This document shows positions 17,471 to 26,119 of a stretch of 64,000 nucleotides of DNA, piece after piece. Made by a program: the position numbers and the translations under genes. Origin of the DNA: Desulfovibrio sp. (lineage in GTDB: Bacteria > Desulfobacterota > Desulfovibrionia > Desulfovibrionales > Desulfovibrionaceae); the NCBI GenBank assembly GCA_022839785.1, contig JALHJW010000002.1, forward strand, positions 483,198 to 547,197, read 5' to 3'. Position 1 is the first letter of the stretch. Each line of letters begins with the position of its first letter. The notes beneath the pieces were generated by a model, which did no database searches, was not told the origin of the DNA, and saw only the letters and a program-made list of their open reading frames with translations.

Positions 17471-18562
17471 ATGACCGGCAAAAGAGCGCTCATCACCGGC
17501 GTCACGGGCCAGGACGGCTCCTACCTCGTCAGGTTCCTGCTCGCCAAGGGCTACGAGGTGCATGGCATCAAGCGCCGCGCCTCGTCCTACAACACGCAGC
17601 GCATCGACGACATCTACCAGGACCCGCACGAGGCGGGCCGCCGTTTCATCCTGCACTACGGCGACCTCACGGACGCCACCAACCTGATCCGCATCGTGCA
17701 GCAGGTCCGGCCGGACGAAATTTACAACCTCGCCGCGCAGAGCCATGTGGCCGTGTCCTTCGAGAGCCCGGAGTACACGGCCGACAGCGTGGGCCTGGGG
17801 ACCCTCCGGCTGCTGGAGGCCATCCGCATCCTGGGCCTTGAACGCACGACCCGCTTCTACCAGGCCTCGACCTCGGAACTCTACGGCAAGACCGCGCAAA
17901 GCCCGCAGAACGAGCAGACCCCGTTCTATCCCCGCTCGCCCTACGGCGCGGCCAAGCTCTATGCCTACTGGATCACGGTCAACTACCGCGAGGCCTACGG
18001 CATGTTCGCCTGCAACGGAATCCTCTTCAACCACGAGTCGCCGGTGCGCGGCGAGACCTTCGTCACGCGCAAGATCACCCGGGCGCTCGCCCGCATCACG
18101 CTGGGGCTGCAGGACAGGCTCTGGCTCGGCAATCTCGACGCGCGCCGCGACTGGGGCCACGCCGAGGACTTCGTGCGCGCGCAATGGCTGATGCTGCAGC
18201 AGGACGGGCCTGCGGACTACGTCATCGCCACGGGGCGGCAGCACAGCGTGCGCGAGTTCGTGGAGACCGCGGGCCGGGAGCTTGGCATGGACATCCGCTG
18301 GCAGGGGCGGGGCGTGGAGGAGACCGGCATCGACGCGGCCTCTGGGCGCACGGTCGTGGCCGTGGACCCGCGCTACTTCCGGCCCACCGAGGTGGAGACG
18401 CTGCTCGGCGACGCCTCCCTGGCCCGCGAGCGCCTGGGTTGGGAGCCGCGCATCGGCTTCGCGGAACTGGTCGCCGAGATGGCGGCCGCGGACCTGCGTC
18501 TGGCCGAGCGGGACCGGCTCTGCCTCGGGCAGGGCTTCACGACCTTTTGCGGACACGAGTAG
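17471..18562 (+). CDS. gmd: GDP-mannose 4,6-dehydratase
   Basis: A 363-aa extended short-chain dehydrogenase converting GDP-D-mannose to GDP-4-keto-6-deoxy-D-mannose. The NADP site is GVTGQDGSYL near the N-terminus, with the family marker GIKRRASSYNTQRID. The active site has the STSELYG serine/threonine-Glu stretch and YGAAK. Also diagnostic are FNHESPVRGETFVTRKI and NLDARRDWGHAEDFV. Length is typical. It is followed after 8 bases by fcl, so the two form the GDP-fucose pathway, probably for a surface glycan. The Arg/Glu-rich C-terminal half is intact. Confidence 0.96.
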   Translation: MTGKRALITGVTGQDGSYLVRFLLAKGYEVHGIKRRASSYNTQRIDDIYQDPHEAGRRFILHYGDLTDATNLIRIVQQVRPDEIYNLAAQSHVAVSFESPEYTADSVGLGTLRLLEAIRILGLERTTRFYQASTSELYGKTAQSPQNEQTPFYPRSPYGAAKLYAYWITVNYREAYGMFACNGILFNHESPVRGETFVTRKITRALARITLGLQDRLWLGNLDARRDWGHAEDFVRAQWLMLQQDGPADYVIATGRQHSVREFVETAGRELGMDIRWQGRGVEETGIDAASGRTVVAVDPRYFRPTEVETLLGDASLARERLGWEPRIGFAELVAEMAAADLRLAERDRLCLGQGFTTFCGHE

Positions 18563-18570
18563 GCGGGCGC

Positions 18571-19521
18571 ATGGAGCTTGCGGGAAAGGTCTTCGTGGCC
18601 GGGCACAGGGGCATGGTCGGCGCGGCCGTCGTCCGGCGGCTGGAGCGTGAACCGGGCGTGCGCCTCGTGTTCCGGGACCGGGCCGGGCTCGATCTTCTGG
18701 ACCAGGCGGCGGTGCGCGCCTTCTTCGCGGCCGAGCGGCCGGACCTCGTCTTCCTGGCCGCGGCCAGGGTGGGGGGCATCCGGGCCAACGCCGCCCGCCC
18801 GGCGGAGTTCATCTACGAAAATCTGGTCATCGAAACCAACGTCATCCGCGCCGCCTTCGAACACGGCTGCAGGAAGCTCCTCTTCCTCGGCTCGTCCTGC
18901 ATCTACCCCCGCCTCGCCCCCCAGCCCATGCGCGAGGAGGACCTGCTCACCGGCCCCCTGGAGCCGACCAACGAGTGGTACGCCGTGGCCAAGATCGCGG
19001 GGATCAAGCTCTGCCAGGCCTACCGGCGGCAGTACGGCTTCGACGCCGTCAGCGCCATGCCGACCAATCTCTACGGCCCGGGCGACAACTTCAGCGCCGG
19101 GGACAGCCACGTCATCCCGGGACTGCTGCGGCGTTTCCACGAAGCCGCGGCGGAAAACGCCCCCGAGGTCGCGGTCTGGGGCGGCGGCACGGCCCTGCGC
19201 GAGTTTCTGCACGTGGACGATCTGGCCGACGCCTGTGCGCACCTGATGCGGGTCCATACCGGGGAACAGTTCCTCAACGTCGGCAGCGGCGAGGAGATCC
19301 GCATCGCCGACCTCGCCCGCCTGATTGCCCAGGTCACGGGCTACGCGGGCCGCATCGTCTTCGACGCCGCGCGGCCCGAGGGCGCGCCGCGCAAGCTGTT
19401 GGACTGCTCCCGCCTGGAGGCCACGGGCTGGCGGCCCTCCATCGGGCTGCGCGAGGGGCTCGCCGCCACCTACGCCTGGTTCCTGGACGCCCTGCGGAGC
19501 GGCTCGCTGCGCCTGGGCTAG
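18571..19521 (+). CDS. fcl: GDP-L-fucose synthase
   Basis: A 316-aa epimerase-reductase that converts GDP-4-keto-6-deoxymannose to GDP-L-fucose. It has the NADP motif FVAGHRGMVGAAVV, the family sequences AARVGGIRANAA, FLGSSCIYPRLAPQPM and EPTNEWYAVAKIAG (catalytic Tyr and Lys), and AMPTNLYGPGDNF. The ATG lies 8 bases after the gmd stop. A longer upstream frame exists but would overlap all of the gmd C-terminus. Its stop overlaps by 4 bases the stop of the convergent kinase gene. Together with gmd it supplies fucose, though no fucosyltransferase is identifiable nearby. Confidence 0.96.
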   Translation: MELAGKVFVAGHRGMVGAAVVRRLEREPGVRLVFRDRAGLDLLDQAAVRAFFAAERPDLVFLAAARVGGIRANAARPAEFIYENLVIETNVIRAAFEHGCRKLLFLGSSCIYPRLAPQPMREEDLLTGPLEPTNEWYAVAKIAGIKLCQAYRRQYGFDAVSAMPTNLYGPGDNFSAGDSHVIPGLLRRFHEAAAENAPEVAVWGGGTALREFLHVDDLADACAHLMRVHTGEQFLNVGSGEEIRIADLARLIAQVTGYAGRIVFDAARPEGAPRKLLDCSRLEATGWRPSIGLREGLAATYAWFLDALRSGSLRLG

Positions 19522-21323
19522 GCCTGCCCGCCCGCGTCCTCCTGCGGGGCCGCGGGCAGATCGAAGGCGAAGACCGAGCCCGCGCCGTCGCCCGGCGGCG
19601 TCTCCACCCAGATCGAACCGCCCAGCGCGGTAATGATGTTGCGGCAGATGGCCAGTCCCAGGCCCGCGCCGCCGTCCTTTTTCCCTGGTCCGTCGCCCAC
19701 GCGGTAGAAGCGTTCGAAGATGCGCTCGCGGGCGTGCGGCGGGATGCCCGGCCCCTGGTCCGCCACCCTGAAGACGACGCGGCCGTCCATGTGCGCCGCG
19801 CCGACCCGCACCGTGCTCCGCTCCGGGCTGTACTTGAGGGCGTTGTCGAGCAGGTTGCGCAGGACGTCGGCCAGCCCGGCCTCGTCGCCCAGGACGCGGG
19901 GCAGGTCCGGCGGGGCGTCCAGCTCCATGCGCACGGACTTGGCCTGGGCCTGGGGCCACAGGCTCTGCACGGCCTCCTCGGCCAGACGCCGGGCGTCCAC
20001 GGGCTTGGTGCGGGTGCCGGGCTGGCTGTTCTCCCAGCGTGAGAGGGCCAGCAGGCTGTCCACCATGCGGCTCATGTGGTCCGCGTTGCGCAGGATGATG
20101 CCCAGGAAGCGCTCGTGCTCCCCGGTCGCGCCCGGCGGCAGGGCGCAGAGCGTCTCGGCGTAGCCCTTGATGGAGGTCAGGGGCGTGCGCAGCTCGTGCG
20201 AGACGTTGGCCACGAAGTCGCGGCGGACCTTTTCCAGACGGCGCAGCTGGGAGACGTCCTGGATCACGACCACGGCCCGCCGCGCCCCGGATGGCGCGGG
20301 ATAGGCCTCCGCCCGGGCCTCGATCTCCCTGCCCGCCTGGGTGGTGAGGAGAATGCGCTCCGGGCCTGGACCCGCGTCGCGGGCCAGGGCGCGGCCGACC
20401 ATCCGGGCCAGCTCCGCGTCCAGGGTGGCTTCGAGCACCGCCTTGCCCGCGGCGTTGGCGGCCCCGGGGAAGAGACGCCTGAAGGCGGGGTTGAGCGAGA
20501 CCACGCGGCCCTCGCCGTCCACGGTCATGACGCCCTCGGAAAGGCCGTTGAACAGGGCCTCCAGTTCGGCTTTCTGCTCCTCCACCATGCCGACGTGGCG
20601 CTGGATGTCCCCGGCCATGCGGTTCACGGCCTCCACCAGGGGGGCGAACTCGCTGCCGGTGTAGACGCGCACCCGGCGGCCGTAGGCCCCGCGGCCGATG
20701 TCCGCGACCAGTCCCGAGAGTTCCTGGATGGACGAGGTGACGCCGTGCGAGGCCCAGAAGGAGAGCGCGGCGGAGAAGCACAGCCCCATGGCCAGGATGC
20801 CCAGGATGCGCCCCTTGAGGCGGCGCGTCTGCTCGTCGAGCTGGGCCAGCGGCAGGGCGATGCGCACCACGGCGGGGCCGTGCAGTCCCTGGATGGCGGG
20901 GCAGGCGCGCGCGGCATAGATGAGGTCGCGGCCTATGGTGGCGCTGCGCCGGATGTCCATGCCCACGCCGCCGCTCTGGGCGGCCAGCACCTCGGGCCGC
21001 GTGGCGTGGTCCTCCAGGGAGGCGACGTCGCCGAGGGCGACGTCGCTGTCGAGGAGCACCCGGCCGCTTTCGAGCAGGGTCAGACGCGCGCCGATGCGCT
21101 GGGAAAACCCTTTTGCCCAGGCGTCGGCCGTGCCGGCGTCCGCCGCCCCCTGTTCGGCGAGCAGCCAGCAGGCCGTGTCCACGATGTGCCGGGCGCGCTG
21201 GCGGCCGTCCTCCACGAGATCCTCCCGCACCGCCTGGACGGAGAAGAAGTAGATGGGCGTCAGGGCGGCCAGGAGCAGGGCCCAGAACCAGAGCAGGAGC
21301 CGGAAGCGGAGCGATGCGGGCAT
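19518..21323 (-). CDS. PhoR-like membrane sensor histidine kinase
   Basis: A 601-aa sensor kinase: TM1 at about 9-28, a periplasmic sensor of about 140 residues, TM2 near 170-192, HAMP (about 195-245), PAS (about 250-360), HisKA with H376 in NVSHELRTPLTSIKGYAETL, then HATPase with NLLDNALKYSP, ADQGPGIPP and GAGLGLAI. The HAMP-PAS-HisKA order and the HELRTPLTSIKGY sequence match PhoR. It is divergent from a PiT phosphate permease and its DUF47 partner, which supports a role in phosphate sensing, but no PhoB-type regulator or phoU is adjacent. It converges on fcl with 4 bases of overlap. A general PhoR-family kinase with another signal remains possible. Confidence 0.85.
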   Translation of the reverse strand: MPASLRFRLLLWFWALLLAALTPIYFFSVQAVREDLVEDGRQRARHIVDTACWLLAEQGAADAGTADAWAKGFSQRIGARLTLLESGRVLLDSDVALGDVASLEDHATRPEVLAAQSGGVGMDIRRSATIGRDLIYAARACPAIQGLHGPAVVRIALPLAQLDEQTRRLKGRILGILAMGLCFSAALSFWASHGVTSSIQELSGLVADIGRGAYGRRVRVYTGSEFAPLVEAVNRMAGDIQRHVGMVEEQKAELEALFNGLSEGVMTVDGEGRVVSLNPAFRRLFPGAANAAGKAVLEATLDAELARMVGRALARDAGPGPERILLTTQAGREIEARAEAYPAPSGARRAVVVIQDVSQLRRLEKVRRDFVANVSHELRTPLTSIKGYAETLCALPPGATGEHERFLGIILRNADHMSRMVDSLLALSRWENSQPGTRTKPVDARRLAEEAVQSLWPQAQAKSVRMELDAPPDLPRVLGDEAGLADVLRNLLDNALKYSPERSTVRVGAAHMDGRVVFRVADQGPGIPPHARERIFERFYRVGDGPGKKDGGAGLGLAICRNIITALGGSIWVETPPGDGAGSVFAFDLPAAPQEDAGGQA

Positions 21324-21376
21324 GGGATCTCCGGTGAATGTTGCGCGGAAAACGGCGCTTTCTTTCTCACGGACAT

Positions 21377-21406
21377 TGCGTTACGATTGTGTGACGCAAT
21401 GACGAC
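21377..21406. promoter_or_regulatory. Possible Pho-type operator between kinase and phosphate permease
   Basis: GTTACG at 21382-21387 and GTGACG at 21393-21398 are spaced 11 bases start to start, the helical spacing of Pho-box repeats, and a third related unit ATGACG is at 21401-21406. The same segment is also an inverted repeat: ATTGCGT 21377-21383 with ACGCAAT 21396-21402. Location between a PhoR-like kinase and pit supports a regulatory role; the match to the enterobacterial Pho box is only partial. Confidence 0.4.
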
Positions 21407-21462
21407 GAACTATCCAAGGCGGACCCGCATGGCAAGCCGAGCGCCCTGAGGTCGCCTCCCTC

Positions 21463-22698
21463 ATGGAAACCCCGTTCATCTTTCTGGCGCTGACCGTGCT
21501 CGGCGGCGTTTTCATGGCCTTCAGCCTCGGCGCCAACGACGTGGCCAACTCCATGGCCTCGGCCGTGGGGGCGCGGGCCATCACCGTGCGCCAGGCCGTG
21601 CTCATCGCCGCGGTGCTGAATTTCGTGGGCGCGGTCTTCCTCGGGTCCCACGTCACGGCCACCATCTCCCGGGGCATCATCAACCCGGAGATGATCCCGG
21701 ACCAGCAGATACTCCTGATCGGCATGCTGGCGGCCCTGCTTTCGGCCTCCCTGTGGGTGCTGGCCGCCACGCTCACGGGACTGCCCGTCTCCTCCACCCA
21801 CTCCATCGTCGGCAGCATCATGGGCTTCGGCTTCGTGGCCGGTGGACCGGAGGTGGTCAACTGGGGCAAGATGGGCGGCATCGTGCTCTCCTGGATCATC
21901 TCCCCCTTCTTCGGCGCGCTCGTGGCCTGGGTGGTCTTCGTCCACATCCGGCGCTTCATCCTCGAACTGCCGCACTTCATCGCCCAGGCCCGCAAGTGGG
22001 CCCCGGTCTGGCTCGCCCTGACCGTGGCCCTGGTGGCCATGTCCTTCGTCTACAAGACGCCGTTCGGCAAACGGCTCGGCCTGGGCCTGTTCAGCTCCCT
22101 GGGCATCACCGGGGCGATCTCCTTCCTGGCCTGGTGGGGCGGCCGCGCCGTCGTGCGGCGCATCCTGCCGGACGTGGAGCGGGGCCCCGAGGCCGTGGAG
22201 GAACTCTTCCGCAAGATGCAGGTGGGAACCTCCTGCTACGTGGCCCTGTCCCAGGGAGCCAACGACGTGGCCAACGCCATCGGCCCGGTGGCCGCGATCT
22301 GGGGCATCGCCCAAAGCGGCGCCCTGACCGGCGTGACCGAGGTTCCCACGTGGCTGCTGGTCGTCGGCGGGCTCGGCATCGCCGTGGGCATTTCACTGCT
22401 CGGGTACAAGGTCATGGGCACGGTGGGCGAGAAGATCACCGTGCTGACCAACACCCGCGGCTTCGCCGTGGATTTCGGGGCCGCGACCACGGTGCTGCTG
22501 GCCTCCAACCTCGGCATGCCCGTCTCCACCACCCACGCCGCCGTGGGCTCGGTGGTGGGCGTGGGGCTGGCACGCGGCTTCGCCGCCGTGGATTTCCGGG
22601 TGCTCGGCAAGGTGGTGCTTTACTGGGTGCTGACCGTGCCCATCGCCGCCTTCACGAGCATCGTCATCTTTCAACTCCTGAAGTGGTTCGCCCTTTAG
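21463..22698 (+). CDS. PiT-family inorganic phosphate transporter
   Basis: A 411-aa secondary transporter of the PiT family, which imports phosphate (often as a metal-phosphate complex) with H+ or Na+. The family's inverted duplication is evident: GANDVANSMASAVGARA near residue 25 and GANDVANAIGPVAAIWG near residue 265, plus the paired VSSTHSIVGSIMGFG and VSTTHAAVGSVVGVG. About ten to twelve hydrophobic segments with a central hydrophilic loop (PDVERGPEAVEELFRKM). The DUF47 protein follows 28 bases downstream, as is usual for Pit operons. It is divergent from the PhoR-like kinase. Confidence 0.95.
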   Translation: METPFIFLALTVLGGVFMAFSLGANDVANSMASAVGARAITVRQAVLIAAVLNFVGAVFLGSHVTATISRGIINPEMIPDQQILLIGMLAALLSASLWVLAATLTGLPVSSTHSIVGSIMGFGFVAGGPEVVNWGKMGGIVLSWIISPFFGALVAWVVFVHIRRFILELPHFIAQARKWAPVWLALTVALVAMSFVYKTPFGKRLGLGLFSSLGITGAISFLAWWGGRAVVRRILPDVERGPEAVEELFRKMQVGTSCYVALSQGANDVANAIGPVAAIWGIAQSGALTGVTEVPTWLLVVGGLGIAVGISLLGYKVMGTVGEKITVLTNTRGFAVDFGAATTVLLASNLGMPVSTTHAAVGSVVGVGLARGFAAVDFRVLGKVVLYWVLTVPIAAFTSIVIFQLLKWFAL

Positions 22699-22726
22699 GC
22701 GGCCAAGGACCCAGGGAGGATACGCC

Positions 22727-23404
22727 ATGGCCATGCGCCTGCCTTTCTTCGGCCTGATCGGGGGCCGCTCGCCCATGGACGGCCTGCTCACCCACTACGA
22801 GCAGATCCGCGCGGCCATGGGCGTGATCCAGGAGACCCTGTTCTGCTATTTCTCCGGAGGTTCCGCCTGCCGCGATTTCCAGGCCCTCAAGGCCGAGATC
22901 GACGCCAGGGAGGAGGCTGCCGACAAGCTCAAGCGCACCGTCTGCAACCATCTGCCCCGCGGCCTGTTCATGGCCGTGGACAAGACCTTGTTCCTCAACT
23001 ACACGCGCGCCCAGGACAACATCCTGAACGCGGCCCAGGACGCCCTGGAGTGGCTTTCCATGCGTTCCGTGGTCGTGCCGGAGCGCTTCCGGCCGGACGG
23101 GCAGGGACTGGTGGAGGAGGCGGCCCGGACCGTGCTGCTGCTGCATCCGGCCCTGGAGAGCACCATCCGGCTCGTGCACGGCGACATCTTCGACCGCAAG
23201 GCGGTCAAGGAAACCTACCGGGCTGTGCGCGACCAGCACAAGGCCGTGCGCCGGGCCAAGGCGGCCATCGCCAGGGACGTGTACGGTTCGGATCTGGATT
23301 TCCGGGACATCTACCAGCTTCTGCACTTCTTCGACTGCATGCACGGCATGAGCCATTCCGCCGAAGGCTGCGCCGACATTCTCCGGGCCATGATCGCACG
23401 GTAG
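22727..23404 (+). CDS. DUF47 (PhoU-like) Pit accessory protein
   Basis: A 225-aa all-helical protein of the DUF47/YkaA family, related in fold to PhoU. Typical features are a short N-terminus ending in FFGLIGGRSPMDGLLTHYEQI, the acidic EIDAREEAADKLKRTVCNHL segment and the C-terminal DLDFRDIYQLLHFFDCMHGMSHSAE. DUF47 proteins are almost always encoded next to Pit transporters and are thought to modulate phosphate uptake; that arrangement is seen here. AGGGAGG precedes the ATG. A strong hairpin follows the gene. Confidence 0.92.
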   Translation: MAMRLPFFGLIGGRSPMDGLLTHYEQIRAAMGVIQETLFCYFSGGSACRDFQALKAEIDAREEAADKLKRTVCNHLPRGLFMAVDKTLFLNYTRAQDNILNAAQDALEWLSMRSVVVPERFRPDGQGLVEEAARTVLLLHPALESTIRLVHGDIFDRKAVKETYRAVRDQHKAVRRAKAAIARDVYGSDLDFRDIYQLLHFFDCMHGMSHSAEGCADILRAMIAR

Positions 23405-23425
23405 GCGGCGGCCGTTTCTTTCGCG

Positions 23426-23470
23426 GGAGGCGTCCCTGCCGACGGCGACGCCGTCGGCAGGGACGCCTCC
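23426..23470 (+). terminator. Perfect 21-bp hairpin after the pit operon
   Basis: Bases 23426-23446 and 23450-23470 are exact reverse complements around a 3-base loop (GAC). Only a weak T-containing tract (TTGCATTTGC) follows, but the stem is very stable and sits 22 bases after the stop, so transcription termination is the simplest role. Confidence 0.75.
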
Positions 23471-23579
23471 TTGCATTTGCAAAGCCTGTAAAGAAAAGTT
23501 TGCAGGTGTAAAAAGACCTATGCACATCCCGGCCTGTTTGGATCTCTTAAGTCTATCTATTCCAATGTGTTATCCATAC

Positions 23580-23602
23580 GCAAGAAGTGGTACATTTCTT
23601 GC
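23580..23602 (+). promoter_or_regulatory. Inverted repeat upstream of the YeiH-type carrier
   Basis: GCAAGAA at 23580-23586 and TTCTTGC at 23596-23602 are perfect reverse complements 9 bases apart. They sit in the AT-rich leader about 75 bases before the carrier start. A dimeric regulator operator is plausible; a leader hairpin is the alternative. Confidence 0.4.
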
Positions 23603-23674
23603 CCTCTCTTCTGCGGCAGCGCGCCGCGCGTGCCGGACATGCATTCAACGCACGATCCGAGAAGGAGAGAAAAC

Positions 23675-25423
23675 ATGGCGGAAACCACACAGAATTCCGG
23701 CGACGTCGTCGTCGACAAGGGCGGCGCGAGCTGGTCCGACCTCTGGCTGAAGGAAGACTACTGGGCCATCTGGCTCGGCTTCATCCTGCTCATCGCCGGC
23801 CTGATCATCTTCCTGCCGGCCAAGCCCAAGGACATGGACGCGATCATCTCCAAGTCCAACGCGGTCATGGAGTCCGAGGCGGCGCGCGCGCCCTTCAAGA
23901 CCGTGGCCTGGTTCAAGGCCCAGGACGACAAGCAGAAGCTCAGGGCCTCCGGCAGCGAGGCGGGCAAGTTCTTCAAGAAGTGGATGGCCCACCCGGGCGG
24001 GTGGACGACCAACCCCATGGACTCCCTGATGATGAGCCAGGAGCAGGCCGACGCGCTGAACGCCAAGGCCATGCCCAAGTTCGAGGAGGCCAAGGCCAAG
24101 GCCGCGACCGCCCTCGCCGCCGCCCTGGAGGCCGAGAAGGCCGCCGAGGCCGCCGCGTTCCAGGACGCCGGGCTGAACACCGCGGCCGAGGAGAAGATCG
24201 ACTCCTGGCGCAAGGCCCGCGCCTCCGAATCCAGGGCCAGGGCCAAGACGACCAGCAAGCCGTACAACCACATTCCCAGCCTGATCGTGCTCGGTCTGGT
24301 CATGGGGCTCTTCTTCGCCGTGGGCATCAAGTTCATGGGCAAGGACGTGGGCGGCTTCCTCAAGGGCTTCAGTGTGGTCTTCGCCCTGTCCGCGGTGTCG
24401 TACGTCTTCGCCGGCCAGGCCACCATGAAGCAGTACGGCGTGGAGTACGCGGTCTGGGCCATCGCCATCGGCATGCTCATCGCCAACACCATCGGCACGC
24501 CCAAGTGGGTCAAGCCCGCCCTGGAGGTCGAGTACTTCATCAAGACCGGCCTCGTGCTCCTGGGCGCGGAAGTGCTTTTCTCCAAGATCATCGCCATCGG
24601 CATCCCGGGCATCTTCGTGGCCTGGGTGGTCACGCCCGTCGTGCTCATCTGCACCTTCATCTTCGGCCAGAAGGTGCTCAAGATGCCCTCCAAGACCCTG
24701 AACATGGTCATCTCTGCGGACATGAGCGTCTGCGGCACCTCGGCGGCCATCGCCACGGCCGCGGCCTGCCGCGCCAAGAAGGAGGAGCTGACCCTGTCCA
24801 TCGGCCTCTCCCTGGTCTTCACCGCGATCATGATGGTCGCCATGCCCGCCTTCATCAAGGCCGTGGGCATGCCCTACATCCTGGGCGGCGCCTGGATGGG
24901 CGGCACCATCGACGCCACCGGCGCGGTGGCCGCGGCCGGCGCCTTCCTCTCCGAGAAGGCCCTGTACGTGGCCGCGACCATCAAGATGATCCAGAACGTG
25001 CTCATCGGCGTGACCGCCTTCGGCGTGGCCGTGTACTGGTGCGCCAAGGTCGACTGCGTCGAGGGCCAGAAGGTCAGCTGGATGGAGATCTGGTACCGCT
25101 TCCCGAAGTTCGTGCTGGGCTTCCTGGGCGCCTCCATCCTGTTCTCCGTGATGGACGGCTCCATGGGCTCGGACGCGGGCTACACCCTGCTCGATCACGG
25201 CGTCCTGCGCGGCTTCACCGGCATGGCGCGCGGCTGGTTCTTCTGCCTGGCCTTCTCGGCCATCGGTCTGGCCACGAACTTCCGTGAGCTGGCGCACTAC
25301 TTCAAGGGCGGCAAGCCCCTGATCCTGTACGTCTGCGGCCAGACCTTCAACCTCATCCTGACCCTGGGCATGGCCTACGTGATGTTCTACCTCGTGTTCC
25401 CGGACATCACCGCCAAGATCTAA
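23675..25423 (+). CDS. YeiH/UPF0324-family putative sulfate exporter with N-terminal insertion
   Basis: A 582-aa membrane protein of the YeiH (putative sulfate/sulfite exporter) family. The conserved core from about residue 200 holds about ten membrane segments with the family sequences GLVLLGAEVLFSKI, ADMSVCGTSAAIATAA and GGAWMGGTIDATGAVAAAG. Unlike ordinary 330-350-aa YeiH proteins, an extra N-terminal membrane segment (WAIWLGFILLIAGLIIFL, about 30-48) is followed by about 150 hydrophilic residues rich in Ala, Glu and Lys with coiled-coil-like repeats (FEEAKAKAATALAAALEAE). AAGGAG precedes ATG 23675; earlier in-frame starts lack a site. In a sulfate reducer an anion exchange role is attractive, but the substrate is not shown. 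Confidence 0.88.
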   Translation: MAETTQNSGDVVVDKGGASWSDLWLKEDYWAIWLGFILLIAGLIIFLPAKPKDMDAIISKSNAVMESEAARAPFKTVAWFKAQDDKQKLRASGSEAGKFFKKWMAHPGGWTTNPMDSLMMSQEQADALNAKAMPKFEEAKAKAATALAAALEAEKAAEAAAFQDAGLNTAAEEKIDSWRKARASESRARAKTTSKPYNHIPSLIVLGLVMGLFFAVGIKFMGKDVGGFLKGFSVVFALSAVSYVFAGQATMKQYGVEYAVWAIAIGMLIANTIGTPKWVKPALEVEYFIKTGLVLLGAEVLFSKIIAIGIPGIFVAWVVTPVVLICTFIFGQKVLKMPSKTLNMVISADMSVCGTSAAIATAAACRAKKEELTLSIGLSLVFTAIMMVAMPAFIKAVGMPYILGGAWMGGTIDATGAVAAAGAFLSEKALYVAATIKMIQNVLIGVTAFGVAVYWCAKVDCVEGQKVSWMEIWYRFPKFVLGFLGASILFSVMDGSMGSDAGYTLLDHGVLRGFTGMARGWFFCLAFSAIGLATNFRELAHYFKGGKPLILYVCGQTFNLILTLGMAYVMFYLVFPDITAKI

Positions 25424-25435
25424 ACCGCAAGCCCT

Positions 25436-25490
25436 CCTCACCGCGGCCCCCGGACGAACCGTCCGGGCTTGTTCGGGGGCCGTGCTGAGG
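25436..25490 (+). promoter_or_regulatory. Nested stem-loop between carrier and small membrane protein
   Basis: Outer arms CCTCA (25436-25440) with TGAGG (25486-25490), and CGGCCCCCG (25444-25452) with CGGGGGCCG (25474-25482), enclose an inner stem CCGGACG (25450-25456) with CGTCCGG (25460-25466). Outer and inner stems share bases, so alternative folds are possible. No T run follows. It may be an RNA-stability or attenuation element. Confidence 0.5.
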
Positions 25491-25505
25491 TTCGAGGAGG
25501 ACGAC

Positions 25506-25766
25506 ATGCAAAACGCACGACCCGTTGCCCGCTGGCTGGCCTTTCTGGCCGGCTGCGCCTTTTTCTGGAGCCTCATGTTCGTGATCTGTCCGGCCATCAA
25601 CCGGACCTTCCCGGACATGCAGCGCATCGCCCGCGTGGTGGACGAGAACAACCTGCGCACGGGCATGTTCTTCTATACGGATGTCGAGGTCACGGGCGCG
25701 GCCGCCATGCACACGTCGAGCACCGTGCGCTTCATGCCGCACGGTGCGGGCAGGCCGGGAGGCTAG
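25506..25766 (+). CDS. Small single-pass membrane protein
   Basis: An 86-aa protein with one membrane helix (WLAFLAGCAFFWSLMFVIC, about residues 11-29) followed by a predicted periplasmic tail, including NRTFPDMQRIARVVDENN and the strand-like FFYTDVEVTGAAAMHTSSTVRF. GAGGAGG lies just upstream of the ATG at 25506. It is 82 bases after the YeiH-type carrier, separated by a stem-loop, and is probably an accessory or co-expressed envelope protein. No function is recognised. Its stop overlaps the stop of the next, convergent gene through a shared CTAG. Confidence 0.7.
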   Translation: MQNARPVARWLAFLAGCAFFWSLMFVICPAINRTFPDMQRIARVVDENNLRTGMFFYTDVEVTGAAAMHTSSTVRFMPHGAGRPGG

Positions 25767-26119
25767 TCTTCGGCGTCGGTGCGGAACAAGTCGTCGATGC
25801 GCCCTGGGGCGTTCCTGAAGAAGACCAGGAGCACGGGCAGGCAGCCCAGGAAGTAGCAGATCTGCTCCAGGTTGCTCGTGCCCAGGCCCAGGGTGTGGAG
25901 ATGAACGCGGAAGGCGAGGGCCAGAAGCAGCCCGCACAGGAATCCCTTGGCCAGGTGGCCGTGCATTCTGGCCAGACACCTCCTGCCGGAGAGCAGGCCC
26001 CTGAAGAAGAGGATCGCCGCGGCGAGGCTGCCCAGCAGGGCCAGCCAGGTCCGGCCGAAGAGGCTGACCGAGGCTGCGCCCAGCAGGGCGGCGAGGACGG
26101 CGGACGCCAGCTGTTCCAT
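25763..26119 (-). CDS. Small multi-pass membrane protein, unknown
   Basis: A 118-aa hydrophobic protein with about four membrane segments (AVLAALLGAASVSLF, WLALLGSLAAAILFF, GFLCGLLLALAFRV, ICYFLGCLPVLLVFF). AGGAGG precedes the ATG at 26119, and an upstream extension of the frame has no site. The stop is interlocked with that of the small plus-strand gene. No family is recognised. Confidence 0.65.
   Translation of the reverse strand: MEQLASAVLAALLGAASVSLFGRTWLALLGSLAAAILFFRGLLSGRRCLARMHGHLAKGFLCGLLLALAFRVHLHTLGLGTSNLEQICYFLGCLPVLLVFFRNAPGRIDDLFRTDAED

Noticed and set aside
15239..18556. 1105-codon minus-strand frame across SulP, the Cys-rich gene and gmd
   Set aside because: It spans three well-supported plus-strand genes and is an artefact of high GC; the His/Arg/Gly-rich product resembles no protein.
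19518..21323. Calling the kinase phoR outright
   Set aside because: Domain order and neighbours fit, but no phoB or pst genes are adjacent, so a gene symbol was withheld.
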